Source: Occallatibacter sp. (GTDB lineage: Bacteria; Acidobacteriota; Terriglobia; Terriglobales; Acidobacteriaceae). Taken from it: 42,269 nucleotides of DNA. Where the stretch lies: NCBI GenBank assembly GCA_017883405.1, contig JADGNO010000282.1:1-42269 (forward strand), read 5' to 3'. A model generated the notes under the pieces. It worked only from the letters and a program-made list of their open reading frames with translations, did not search any database and was not told the origin of the DNA. The position numbers were made by a program, and so were the translations under genes. Within the stretch, counting starts at the first letter, position 1. Every line of letters begins with the position of its first letter. This document shows, piece after piece, positions 10,561 through 18,357 of this stretch.

Positions 10561-11368
10561 GCACGCCCTCGCTCATTGAGACTTGTGTTTTGCGTTCACG
10601 CAGTACCAATGCGCCGCCCACGACCATGGCGACTGCGGCCAGCTGCGGACCGTCGATCGCGCCGTTCAACATTACGCCGCGGCCTTCCGGATCGCGCCAA
10701 AGCTCGGTGATGAACACGATCACGCCGGTTCCCATTAGCCACATGCCGGCCAGATCGCCGCACTGGCGAAGGCTCGGCTGCCACACCAGCAAAGATATTG
10801 AAAGCGTAAAAAACGCCATGGCCGCATAAGCCTGCACAGGATGAAGCGGAATTCCAAGAGGCGTCCCGCTCCACATCGCGGCCAGCGGATGAGAGTAAGT
10901 GACGGCCCACGGAATCTGCCCTTCAGTCCCATAATCAGACCCCGCCAGCAAAGCGCCCAGTTGCTCAAAAGCCATTCCAAGCGCAAGTGGCGCTACCAGC
11001 GCATCGAAAGTGGTTGCAAGCGGCATTTGCTTGCGCCGCGCGTAAAACACGGTAGCTGCCATCGCTGCTGTTGCTCCCACCGCGGCCAGAAGCGGATGGT
11101 GCACCATGGCCAGCGTGAGCAGCCATGAGGGATGCTGGCGAAGACTGCTCATGTTGATCGCGATCAGCAGCAGCCGCTGCGCAGCAAGAGAAGCAAACAG
11201 CGAAACCACGCACAGGTTCCAGATTTGTGCAGGATTCAGGCCGGCACGTTGCGCGGTGCGCTGCGCAACAATCAGACCCGCCAGAACGCCGAGCGCGGCA
11301 ACCGCGCCGTAAGACGGAATGATGAATGCGCCAATGTGTAGGAGGACAGGATGCACTTGAGCCAGCAT
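10553..11368 (-). CDS. Lgt-like integral membrane protein lacking canonical active-site motifs
   Basis: A 271-residue protein with about seven membrane segments and the general layout of prolipoprotein diacylglyceryl transferase: start LHIGAFIIPSYGAVAALGVL, central FYARRKQMPLATTFDALVAPLALG, and the HPVQAYAA motif that corresponds to HPTQLYE. However, the family's HGGL motif reads HHPLLAAVG, and the R-GN-ING motif containing the essential arginine (Arg143 in E. coli) reads EQLGALLAGSDYG. It is therefore probably not a standard Lgt; a related lipid-handling role or loss of activity are options. It lies just downstream of the 6S RNA and is coupled to rluD by an 8-base overlap. Confidence 0.7.
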   Translation of the reverse strand: MLAQVHPVLLHIGAFIIPSYGAVAALGVLAGLIVAQRTAQRAGLNPAQIWNLCVVSLFASLAAQRLLLIAINMSSLRQHPSWLLTLAMVHHPLLAAVGATAAMAATVFYARRKQMPLATTFDALVAPLALGMAFEQLGALLAGSDYGTEGQIPWAVTYSHPLAAMWSGTPLGIPLHPVQAYAAMAFFTLSISLLVWQPSLRQCGDLAGMWLMGTGVIVFITELWRDPEGRGVMLNGAIDGPQLAAVAMVVGGALVLRERKTQVSMSEGVHG

Positions 11369-11411
11369 ACGGCATTTCGTTCAACCGCCGCTGCCTTCGC
11401 GCTATCCCTTG

Positions 11412-11613
11412 AGAAAGTAGAACCCGACCCACTGGGCCGTGAGTAATGTGCTGGTGAACCCGTCCTAAGACGGTGGAGCTCCCCGCGGTTCATTAGGCAT
11501 TCCGGACTGGCGGACACGGCACACAGAACCGATTGTCGAGTAGAGCTCCTGTTCAATGAATGTAGGTTCAACCAGCGTTGACTACCCACCTGCTTTGCAG
11601 GCCGGTTTCTATT
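11412..11613 (-). ncRNA. ssrS: 6S RNA (SsrS), regulator of RNA polymerase
   Basis: About 200 nucleotides between zapA and the Lgt-like gene fold into the 6S rod. The 5' end TAGAAACCGGCC (11611-11600) pairs with GGTCGGGTTCTA (11429-11418) with one mismatch. TGGGTAGT (11588-11581) pairs with ATTACTCA (11447-11440), and CTGGTTGAACC with GGTTCACCAG (11460-11451). A large open bubble follows, then GGAGCTC with GAGCTCC, and CGGTTC with GAACCG towards the tip. 6S RNA mimics an open promoter and binds the housekeeping RNA polymerase. Location next to zapA matches the zapA-ssrS order known from proteobacteria. A promoter sits at the right distance. Ends are estimates. Confidence 0.8.
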
Positions 11614-11617
11614 GCGG

Positions 11618-11646
11618 ATAGTAGGGTGTTGCGCGAGGAATTGCAA
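11618..11646 (-). promoter_or_regulatory. Sigma70-type promoter of the 6S RNA
   Basis: On the minus strand, TTGCAA (11646-11641) and TACTAT (11623-11618) are separated by exactly 17 bases. The predicted start, about six bases downstream (A at 11612-11613), coincides with the 5' end of the closing stem of the 6S RNA. Confidence 0.7.
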
Positions 11647-11738
11647 GTCTTGTGCGAGACGGGCGCATTGTGTTACGTTTGTCGGCCCGTTGATTCTAAA
11701 GAGCAATAAATAAATGCAACCAGAACGCAACCAAATAT

Positions 11739-12053
11739 TTACGAGCCGGTTTTCTTCTCGTCGATAAGAACTTCATCAAGCAACCCACGCAGATTTGCCG
11801 TTCGCGCACGACCCACACGAGGATCTGCATTAGCCGTTTGCGACAGCTCATCAGCAAGATTTAGTGCTGCCAACACAGCCACACGCAGCGAGTCCACGGT
11901 GCGCCCCTGCGACGCAACAGCCCGCATCTTTGAATCCACGCGCGCAGCAAGCTCGCGAATGTGCCGCGCATCGTACCCTGAGAGATGGTAAGTCTGGTCG
12001 TAGATTTCAACCGTCACATACTCGGTGGGTTTGCCGGTCTTCTCCTCTGCCAT
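11739..12053 (-). CDS. zapA: Cell division protein ZapA
   Basis: A 104-residue ZapA, which bundles FtsZ filaments at mid-cell. The N-terminal globular domain reads VTVEIYDQTYHLSGYDARHIRELAARVDSKMRAVA, followed by a helical region with VAVLAALNLADELSQ, as in the family. ATG 12053 is chosen because GAGG precedes it by 6 bases; a longer TTG start at 12065 would place the ribosome binding site inside the gene. The neighbours support the call: a ZapB-like coiled coil upstream, pheT before that, and a 6S RNA downstream. Confidence 0.9.
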   Translation of the reverse strand: MAEEKTGKPTEYVTVEIYDQTYHLSGYDARHIRELAARVDSKMRAVASQGRTVDSLRVAVLAALNLADELSQTANADPRVGRARTANLRGLLDEVLIDEKKTGS

Positions 12054-12096
12054 TCTCTGCCTCAACCCTACGCTAGCATCGTTACTGCCTCTGGGC

Positions 12097-12154
12097 TAGA
12101 GCTGCCTCTCGTTAGAGCTGTCTCTCGTTAGAGCTGTCTCTCGTTAGAGCTGCA
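12097..12154. repeat. 16-base tandem repeat, 3.6 copies, over the stop codon of the ZapB-like gene
   Basis: Units TAGAGCTGYCTCTCGT start at 12097, 12113, 12129 and 12145 (partial). On the minus strand each unit holds an in-line copy of the gene's last bases, CAGCTCTAA, including the stop codon; the outermost copy reads CTCTAG. Confidence 0.85.
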
Positions 12155-12479
12155 GTGCATCAAGCTGGCTCAAAAGCCGTTCTACGCGTTGACGAACGTG
12201 GTCGCGCTCACTCTTAAGAGTAACGAGCTCCTTTTCGAGTGCTTCAATGCGTGGCGCCACCTCGCTCAGTTCAAATTCCGCCTGCTTGGCGCGTTCCTCG
12301 GCGGCCATGCGTCCTTGCCGTTCCCGCTTCACCATTTCAACAGCACGTATAATTCTTTCTTCAAGAGCAGAAAAATCGTCAGCACTTACCGTAAGTGAAA
12401 TCGGAGAGTCCTTCTTGCCCGTTTGCTGTTCAAACCGTTCTGATTCTGCGACTTGCAATTGCGTGAAAATCTCTGACAT
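12144..12479 (-). CDS. ZapB-like coiled-coil protein
   Basis: A 111-residue protein whose second half (about residues 35-108) is one continuous coiled coil: heptad-like IEALEKELVTLKSERDHVRQRVERLLSQLDAL. Small coiled-coil proteins next to zapA in this position are usually called ZapB-like, since ZapB joins ZapA at the division ring; that role is inferred from context and shape only. The N-terminal part (SPISLTVSADDFSALEERI) is a distinct short segment. ATG 12479 is preceded by GGAG about 10 bases upstream. The stop codon lies in the last copy of a 16-base tandem repeat. Confidence 0.6.
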   Translation of the reverse strand: MSEIFTQLQVAESERFEQQTGKKDSPISLTVSADDFSALEERIIRAVEMVKRERQGRMAAEERAKQAEFELSEVAPRIEALEKELVTLKSERDHVRQRVERLLSQLDALQL

Positions 12480-12590
12480 TAATCCGATCTCCGTTATAGT
12501 AGAGCCCTATTCGAGCTAGTATAGCGCCGATAAATATTTCGGCTATAGCTCTGAGGTGTTAAGTCCACATCTCGTTAACAGGGGGAACCT

Positions 12591-14705
12591 CTAGCTTCTC
12601 AGGCGCGCCCCCGCCTTGCCAATGGCCTTGACCACCTGGGTATGGAAGCTCTGCAGTTCCTCATCCCGAAGCGTCCGGTCCGGCGCCTGGAAAGTTGCTC
12701 CCATCAACAGGGAGTACTCTTGCTCGCCAAGCTTGGGATCGTTGAAGACCTCCCTTACGCGCCATTCCACCAGTTCCGGAATACGCAGGCCGGAGAGCGC
12801 CTCGTCAATCAGCCTCCACGGAATGCTCTTGTCGAGCACCAGCGAGAAGTCGCGCCGCACCGGCTGATAGCGTGAAATTTCGCGCGCCGCCGGCCTTCGC
12901 GAAGGCAGCTTGTAAAGCCGGTCAAGATACAATTCGCCCACGATCACTTGCTCTCGGAGCTTGCGAGCGGCAGCTTCTCGCGGATGCAATTGGCCAAACC
13001 AGCCCGCGGTAACGCCTTCAACCACCACCCGCGCCGCTCGATAAGGATGGAGCCATTCGGGGATCAGTCCGGCGTCAGCAGGGAAGCGGTCGAAATACAC
13101 CGATCGCGCCTGAAACCGCCCCGTAACCTGCTCTACAGCGCCCTTCACATCATGGAAGTCGATAGCGCGCGCAGGATGCAATGCCGTTTGCTGCGCAAGA
13201 TTGCCTGCCGCGCCAAACGCCATGGCCGGCCGCTCTTCCACCTTCTCGGTCGTTCCGCTGAACACCGTGCCCAGCTCAAACAAGCGCACGTCGCTTACGT
13301 CGCGATTCAGATTGCCGGCCACCATCGCGAGCATGCCGGGCACTAACGACGGACGCAGCACACCAGCTTCTTCGCTCAGAGGATTACCGAGTGGAACAAC
13401 CAGGCCAGGTTGCGGCGCGGTGAGTGCAGCTTCAGACGCCGAACAGAAGGTGCTGCCGATCGCTTCATGGAACCCTGCGGTCATCATCGTGCGACGTATG
13501 GCGTCTTCGCTCTCCGCCCAGGGCAGCGCCTTCACGCCTTCGCCGAAAGCGGGCAGCGTGTTCGCAAATCGGTTGTATCCGTATACGCGAGCCACTTCTT
13601 CGATGAGATCGATTTCGCGCTCAATGTCCAGCCGCCAACTGGGCAGCGTCACTTTCCAGCGATCTCCCCCAGCCGCCTTGTCGTTCTCAAGCCCGCATCC
13701 CAGCGCGACGAGTACGTTCTCTACGATCTCCGCCGTTATTCCTTCTTCACTCACCGTCTTGCCAAGGATGCGCCGCACTTCACTCAGCGCCAGCGGAATC
13801 GGCTTGCGTTGCGCGGTCTTTGCTTCCAGAGCAGGCACGCGCACATCAACGAGATCGCCTTCAATTGATCCGCCGTTCGCCAGCAAAATGCTGCACACAA
13901 TTGCCGAGGCAATCGGGGCCGCATTGAAATCCGCGCCACGCTCAAAGCGATGGCTCGCGTCAGTATGCAGGCCATGACGCCGCGCCGTGCGGCGAACTGC
14001 CACGGGATCGAACCACGCGGCTTCAACTAGAACGTTCTTGGTCTCCGGCGTGATCATCGTGTCCCAGCCGCCCATCACACCTGCCAGGCCCAACGCCTTT
14101 TTGTGGTCGGCCACAACCAGATCTTCCGGATCAAGTACGCGATCTAAGCCGTCGAGCGTCTTCAGCTTCTCACCCTTCTTCGCTCGCCTGACAATAATGC
14201 CGCCTTCAATCTTGTCGAGGTCGAATGCATGCGTCGGCTGCCCCATCGCGAGCCATGCATAGTTGCTCGCATCCACGGCGTTCGAAATCATCTTTTGCTC
14301 AAGCAGGCCGAAGTACGTCGCCACTTCAGCGCCCGCGAACCAGTCGCGGGAATTGCCGATTGTTATATTGCGCAGCACACGCGCCGTAAACCGCCCGCAG
14401 GCATCTTCCGCTTCAATCTTTACGGGGAAAGGAACCTTGGCCGGCTCTACCGCTGGCAGAGGAAACGCCAGCGCCGGCAGCGGAAGCGAGTAAATCGCGG
14501 CCGCCTCGCGCGCCACACCGTAGTGGTTCATCGCATCCACCCGATTGGTGGTAATGTCCATCTCGTACAGCGAGCCGTTGCCCTCGCCCAGCGAGTAAAT
14601 GCCCTCAACAGCGATACCGCGCAGCGTCAGGTCTTCAGCAAGTTGCGCATCGTCAACCGGCAATCCCGGTAGATATGAGCGAAGCCATTTGGTCAAAATC
14701 TTCAT
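12591..14705 (-). CDS. pheT: Phenylalanine-tRNA ligase beta subunit, compact form
   Basis: A 704-residue PheT, partner of PheS in the alpha2-beta2 synthetase. B1 (MKILTKWLRSYLPGL), the B3/B4 editing domain, B5 with RREIDLIEEVARVYGYNRF-type sequence (here IEREIDLIEEVARVYGYN), and a C-terminal anticodon-binding domain (SRYQPVRRDFSLVLDKSIPWRLIDEAL) are present. The OB-fold tRNA-binding insert found near residues 40-150 in E. coli PheT is absent: the sequence passes directly from VEGIYSLGEGNGSLYEMD to ITTNRVDAMNHYGVARE. This explains the short length against about 795 residues in E. coli. It is separated from pheS by an inserted four-helix-bundle gene. Confidence 0.95.
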   Translation of the reverse strand: MKILTKWLRSYLPGLPVDDAQLAEDLTLRGIAVEGIYSLGEGNGSLYEMDITTNRVDAMNHYGVAREAAAIYSLPLPALAFPLPAVEPAKVPFPVKIEAEDACGRFTARVLRNITIGNSRDWFAGAEVATYFGLLEQKMISNAVDASNYAWLAMGQPTHAFDLDKIEGGIIVRRAKKGEKLKTLDGLDRVLDPEDLVVADHKKALGLAGVMGGWDTMITPETKNVLVEAAWFDPVAVRRTARRHGLHTDASHRFERGADFNAAPIASAIVCSILLANGGSIEGDLVDVRVPALEAKTAQRKPIPLALSEVRRILGKTVSEEGITAEIVENVLVALGCGLENDKAAGGDRWKVTLPSWRLDIEREIDLIEEVARVYGYNRFANTLPAFGEGVKALPWAESEDAIRRTMMTAGFHEAIGSTFCSASEAALTAPQPGLVVPLGNPLSEEAGVLRPSLVPGMLAMVAGNLNRDVSDVRLFELGTVFSGTTEKVEERPAMAFGAAGNLAQQTALHPARAIDFHDVKGAVEQVTGRFQARSVYFDRFPADAGLIPEWLHPYRAARVVVEGVTAGWFGQLHPREAAARKLREQVIVGELYLDRLYKLPSRRPAAREISRYQPVRRDFSLVLDKSIPWRLIDEALSGLRIPELVEWRVREVFNDPKLGEQEYSLLMGATFQAPDRTLRDEELQSFHTQVVKAIGKAGARLRS

Positions 14706-14725
14706 GAATCGAAATTCTCTCCCCG

Positions 14726-15168
14726 CAAGTTGGCGCGCTACGCGCTTGGCGAGTTCGCAAGTTCGCGCGTGCCCGGTGGTTCAACATCGGTTTCGAGCAC
14801 ACCCAGTAGTCCGTTAATCAATTTTGCAACTCTTGTACCAAGATCGAGCAATTCTTCACTCGAACTTGTCGAGAAGAAACTCAGTGAAGCCGCTAGCTCG
14901 ATCTGAGTCTGCAATTCGTTGATTGCCGCTCGAACTGCGCCGAGGCCTTTGCGCATCTCTGAATCATTGAGCCTCCCGTGCGCTTCCGCAATGCGACTTG
15001 CCACACTCACCGCCGAACGCCGTAACTGCATTCGCAGCCCAAACGTCTCTGATTTGGGGAATTCTTCGGTTTGGCTATAAATCACCCGCGCCAAGTCCAT
15101 TGCCTTTTGCCATGCAATCAAATCACGATTGTGACGCGTTCTCGACATCTTGCGAACCTGCCAACTTG
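14726..15168. mobile_element. Inverted-repeat cassette carrying a four-helix-bundle gene, inserted between pheS and pheT
   Basis: The gene at 14738-15148 is bounded by inverted copies of the same two words in the same inward order. On the left these are CAAGTTGGC (14726-14734) then GTTCGCAAG (14753-14761). On the right, on the other strand, they are CAAGTTGGC (15168-15160) then GTTCGCAAG (15157-15149). An 18-base perfect palindrome (15173-15190) adjoins the right end. No transposase is present. That this is a mobile cassette is inferred from the repeats and from the break in the normally tight pheS-pheT pair. Confidence 0.5.
14738..15148 (-). CDS. Four-helix bundle protein (23S rRNA intervening-sequence protein family)
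   Basis: A 136-residue helical protein. RDLIAWQKAMDLARVIY, FPKSETFGLRMQLRRSAVSVASRIAEAHGR and AINELQTQIELA are hallmark segments of the S23/four-helix bundle family, first seen in spirochaete 23S rRNA intervening sequences and related to the Avd accessory protein of diversity-generating retroelements. The biological role of most members is unknown. ATG 15148 starts right after the right-hand repeat, with no good ribosome binding site. The C-terminal residues and stop lie between the two left repeat words. Its place inside the pheST operon is unusual and suggests later arrival. Confidence 0.85.
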   Translation of the reverse strand: MSRTRHNRDLIAWQKAMDLARVIYSQTEEFPKSETFGLRMQLRRSAVSVASRIAEAHGRLNDSEMRKGLGAVRAAINELQTQIELAASLSFFSTSSSEELLDLGTRVAKLINGLLGVLETDVEPPGTRELANSPSA

Positions 15169-15172
15169 CCAT

Positions 15173-15190
15173 CGTCCGCTATAGCGGACG
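15173..15190. repeat. 18-base perfect palindrome between pheS and the inserted gene
   Basis: CGTCCGCTATAGCGGACG is its own reverse complement. It lies 8 bases after the pheS stop on the minus strand. It may be a protein-binding site or part of the neighbouring repeat cassette; there is no T-run, so it is not a standard terminator. Confidence 0.6.
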
Positions 15191-15198
15191 CCTACCTG

Positions 15199-16305
15199 CT
15201 AAACGAATTGACCGAGAAATCTCATATCACCGGAATAGAAGCTGCCAATTTCGCTGATCCCGTACTTCATCATCGCAATGCGTTCCACGCCCATGCCGAA
15301 CGCGAATCCGGAAATCTCTTTCGGATCGTATGCCGGCTGCTTTTCTGCAGCAAATGCAAATACTGCAGGATCAACCATGCCACAACCCAGCAACTCAATC
15401 CAGCCGGACTGCTTGCACTTGCGGCAACCTTTGCCTCCGCAATATATGCAGCTGATCTGCACGTCCGCGCTTGGCTCAGTAAACGGAAAGAACGATGGAA
15501 AGAATCGAGTCTTTACGGCCGATCCAAACAGCGCCTTCATGGCGTGGTCCAACGTCCCCTTTAGATCGCTGAAGGTAATGTTGGTATCTACGCACAGGCC
15601 TTCCACCTGGTGGAAGATCGGCGAGTGGGTTGCATCGGCTGCATCGTTGCGATGCACCTTGCCCGGAATCACGATCCGCACCGGCGGGGGCTGCTGCTCC
15701 ATTGTGCGCATCTGCACAGGCGAAGTGTGCGTGCGCAGCAGCAGGCGATCGCGCTGCGAACGGCGCTCCTGGTTCGCAACAACCAGCGTGTCCTGCGTGT
15801 CGCGCGCCGGATGCCCCGGCGGGAAATTCATGCTCTCAAAGTTATAAAAGTCGGTTTCGACCTCCGGTCCAACGCCGACCGAATAGCCCAGCGCGGCAAA
15901 CACGCTCACAATTTCGTTGAGCGTGCGCGTAATGGGATGCTCTGCGCCCACCAGCCGCTGCGTGCCGGGCAGGGTAATGTCGAGAGCCTCGGCCTTCAGC
16001 GAAGCGTCACTCGGTCCGGAGCCAAGCGCCGCATCCAGCAGCGCTTCCACCACCGCCTTGAGCGAATTAAAGCGCACGCCGAGAGCCTTCTTGGCCTCAA
16101 CTGGAGCCGCCTTCAGCCAGCGGCCTGAAACTTCGTTCAAGCGGCCCTGTTTGCGTCCCAGCCATTCGAGCCGAAACGCTTCAACTGCCGCTTCGTCGTT
16201 CAAACCGGACGCAGCTTGGCGGGCCTCTTGCTCCAGTTGGGCAAAGGCTTTATCCAGCGCGGCCTCGTCAAATGCCGTCAGATCAGGTATGGGTTGGTTC
16301 GTCAT
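15199..16305 (-). CDS. pheS: Phenylalanine-tRNA ligase alpha subunit
   Basis: A 368-residue PheS, the catalytic class II subunit. It has an N-terminal coiled coil (about 1-90), the core segments FPPGHPARDTQDT and RTHTSPVQMRTM, a zinc-knuckle-like CIYCGGKGCRKCKQSGWIE that is common in longer PheS proteins, and motif 3 FGMGVERIAMMKYGI near the C-terminus. ATG 16305 (MTNQPIPDL) is the best start; the frame is open further upstream, but that region does not look like PheS. No strong ribosome binding site is visible. A four-helix-bundle gene separates it from pheT. Confidence 0.95.
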   Translation of the reverse strand: MTNQPIPDLTAFDEAALDKAFAQLEQEARQAASGLNDEAAVEAFRLEWLGRKQGRLNEVSGRWLKAAPVEAKKALGVRFNSLKAVVEALLDAALGSGPSDASLKAEALDITLPGTQRLVGAEHPITRTLNEIVSVFAALGYSVGVGPEVETDFYNFESMNFPPGHPARDTQDTLVVANQERRSQRDRLLLRTHTSPVQMRTMEQQPPPVRIVIPGKVHRNDAADATHSPIFHQVEGLCVDTNITFSDLKGTLDHAMKALFGSAVKTRFFPSFFPFTEPSADVQISCIYCGGKGCRKCKQSGWIELLGCGMVDPAVFAFAAEKQPAYDPKEISGFAFGMGVERIAMMKYGISEIGSFYSGDMRFLGQFV

Positions 16306-16405
16306 GCTGTAAAGAAAAGGATAAATCACTATTGCGCGCAGCGTCCCGCGTGGGCTCAACCCGAAACTGGTGCACTAAACAAGCCCCACCGGGCGATGTC
16401 GTAGC

Positions 16406-17401
16406 ATGAGGAACATGAAACTGAAGCCAGGCGCCATGTTGATTGCTCTTTCAGTCGCTGTCCTTGCTGCCGCCTCAGCCGCAGCCCAGCCCGCCTCCAC
16501 CGTCTATCAACAAAAATCGGGCTTTGTGGATGCCAACGGAGTGCTCATTTACTACATCGAGTTCGGAAGCGGCGCACCGTTGGTTGTGCTGCACGGAGGA
16601 CCCGGTGCTGATCACACCTACTTCCTGCCGTGGCTTCTCCCGTTGGCTCGCCACCGTCGCCTCATCTTTATCGACGAGCGCGGCTCAGGACAGTCCGAGC
16701 GCCTGCAGGATGTGAGCAAGTACACCATCGAAACCATGGCGGACGATGTTGAAGCTGTCCGTTTAGCGCTAAATCTGGGCAAGATCGATCTTATAGGTCA
16801 TAGCTGTGGCGGCGTTCTGGCCGAGGCCTACGCTCTCAAGTACCAGGAGCACCTGAATCACCTCATCCTCAACAGCACCTTCGCTTCCACACGCGAAATG
16901 AACCAGGTGCTTGCCCGCGAGAAGGCGCAAATGCCCCCCGACAAGCTCAAACGACTCAATGAACTCGAACAGGCTGGCCTTTTCGGCAAGGGTGAAGCAT
17001 GGGAGCACGGTCGCTACCCGGCAGAGTACGAGAAGCTTGCTTGGGGCAACGGGTATTTTCCGTTTCTCTACGGCGCCCGGCCCGATTCGAGTTACGACCC
17101 AGCCCAGGGCAATGCCCCAACAAACTGGGAGCTCTATCGGGAGATGTGGGGCTCACTCGGTGAGTTTGTCATCGACGGCAATCTCAAGTCGGTTGAATAC
17201 GTCGACCGCCTGCCCACCATCAAAGTTCCCACGTTGGTAGTGGTGGGCGACCACGACGAGTGCGACCCCGCGCTCAGCCACGAGATGCACAAGAAGATCG
17301 CCGGATCTCAGCTCGTCATCCTGCCGAACTCCGGCCATATGAATTTTATCGATCAACCGGAGATGTGGCAGAAAGCCGTCAGAACTTTTCTCGGTGGATA
17401 G
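16406..17401 (+). CDS. Exported alpha/beta hydrolase, proline iminopeptidase-like
   Basis: A 331-residue alpha/beta hydrolase with a signal peptide (about 1-28, cut after ASAAAQ). The HGGPG oxyanion motif (63-67), FIDERGSGQSE, the nucleophile elbow GHSCGG (Ser133), the acid region GDHDECDP and the final GHMNFIDQP histidine match the prolyl aminopeptidase/peptidase S33 group. Substrate class is inferred; a general esterase or peptidase acting outside the cytoplasm is equally possible. The cysteine after Ser133 replaces the tryptophan usual in iminopeptidases. The start may be ATG 16406 or ATG 16415, the latter having AGGA just before it. A strong terminator follows. Confidence 0.85.
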   Translation: MRNMKLKPGAMLIALSVAVLAAASAAAQPASTVYQQKSGFVDANGVLIYYIEFGSGAPLVVLHGGPGADHTYFLPWLLPLARHRRLIFIDERGSGQSERLQDVSKYTIETMADDVEAVRLALNLGKIDLIGHSCGGVLAEAYALKYQEHLNHLILNSTFASTREMNQVLAREKAQMPPDKLKRLNELEQAGLFGKGEAWEHGRYPAEYEKLAWGNGYFPFLYGARPDSSYDPAQGNAPTNWELYREMWGSLGEFVIDGNLKSVEYVDRLPTIKVPTLVVVGDHDECDPALSHEMHKKIAGSQLVILPNSGHMNFIDQPEMWQKAVRTFLGG

Positions 17402-17422
17402 AATTCCCGTCCAAACGCCAAA

Positions 17423-17456
17423 CGGCCCGGAGTTCTGTGGAACTCCGGGCCGCTTT
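17423..17456 (+). terminator. Rho-independent terminator after the hydrolase
   Basis: A perfect 13-bp stem CGGCCCGGAGTTC (17423-17435) / GAACTCCGGGCCG (17440-17452) with a TGTG loop and CTTTT after it. It lies between convergent genes and may also stop transcription coming from rplT. Confidence 0.9.
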
Positions 17457-17479
17457 TCCGCCAGTCGTGTTAAGGATAT

Positions 17480-17851
17480 TTACGCGGCCTTCGCTTTTGC
17501 GAGTGCGTCTTTCGCCTGCTCGGCAAGCTTGGTAAAGCCGGCCGCATCGTGCACGGCAATGTCAGCCAAGATCTTGCGATCCAGCTCAACACCGGCCTTC
17601 TTCAAGCCATTGATCAGCTGCGAATAGCTAGTGCCGTTCAGCTTGGATGCCGCCGAAATGCGGACAATCCAAAGCGAACGGAACTGGCGCTTCTTCTGCC
17701 GGCGGCCCGAGTAGGCAAACTTCAAACCGCGTTCAACGGCTTCCTGGGCTGCCTGGTAGAGTTTTGATTTCGTAAGGAAGTAACCGCTTGCGCGATTAAG
17801 AATTTTTTTGCGGCGATCACTCCGCTTGGTACTGCGTTTTACGCGGGGCAT
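17480..17851 (-). CDS. rplT: 50S ribosomal protein L20
   Basis: A 123-residue L20, needed early in 50S assembly and bound to 23S rRNA. The basic N-terminus [24 protein letters not shown] and the globular [26 protein letters not shown]...[26 protein letters not shown] are fully typical. AAAAGGAG lies 9 bases before ATG 17851. It follows rpmI on the same strand, but after an unusually long spacer of 186 bases that contains a GGGCC/GGCCC hairpin and may carry a regulatory RNA. Confidence 0.97.
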   Translation of the reverse strand: MPRVKRSTKRSDRRKKILNRASGYFLTKSKLYQAAQEAVERGLKFAYSGRRQKKRQFRSLWIVRISAASKLNGTSYSQLINGLKKAGVELDRKILADIAVHDAAGFTKLAEQAKDALAKAKAA

Positions 17852-18037
17852 GGGTGCTTCTCCTTTTTGCGTTTCGTATTACGCGGCTGGAGGCAGGTAT
17901 CAAAGCCTCTTCACTCGCTCAATTCAAGCCTGATCTTCTCGTCTCTGCGAACGCATTTCGCTTTCGACGGGGGCCATTCAACCGGCCCTATCAAGCAGCG
18001 GCACGAACCAAACCAAAGGTCCGCCCACCGCAGGTGG

Positions 18038-18235
18038 TCAGGCGTAGGGAATCATGCGCGCTACCTTCTTGAAATCGCCGTCAGACACAAGCACGGTTTT
18101 GCCGAGCTTGCGCTTCACTTTGGGTGACTTCGAAGAGAGGATGTGACGCGTCTTCGTCTGGCCACGCATGATTTTGCCGGTACCAGTCTTTTTGAAGCGC
18201 TTCTTCGCGCCCGTATGGGTCTTCAACTTGGGCAT
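18038..18235 (-). CDS. rpmI: 50S ribosomal protein L35
   Basis: A 65-residue L35: [26 protein letters not shown], then [38 protein letters not shown] 18235 is the conserved start; the open frame upstream is not part of the protein. In most bacteria infC directly precedes rpmI and rplT, but here no infC is seen upstream; the next gene is a VOC-family protein in its own unit. Confidence 0.96.
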   Translation of the reverse strand: MPKLKTHTGAKKRFKKTGTGKIMRGQTKTRHILSSKSPKVKRKLGKTVLVSDGDFKKVARMIPYA

Positions 18236-18357
18236 TTTCTTCTCGATTTCGGCGAAAGCGGGTTGCCATCGCCTCCAATTTGGCCCGTCAGACAGGGATT
18301 CCCCCGCCCCGAAAGGCCTCAATCAGTATACAGCAGGTTGGGGTTACGTAGGTTACC

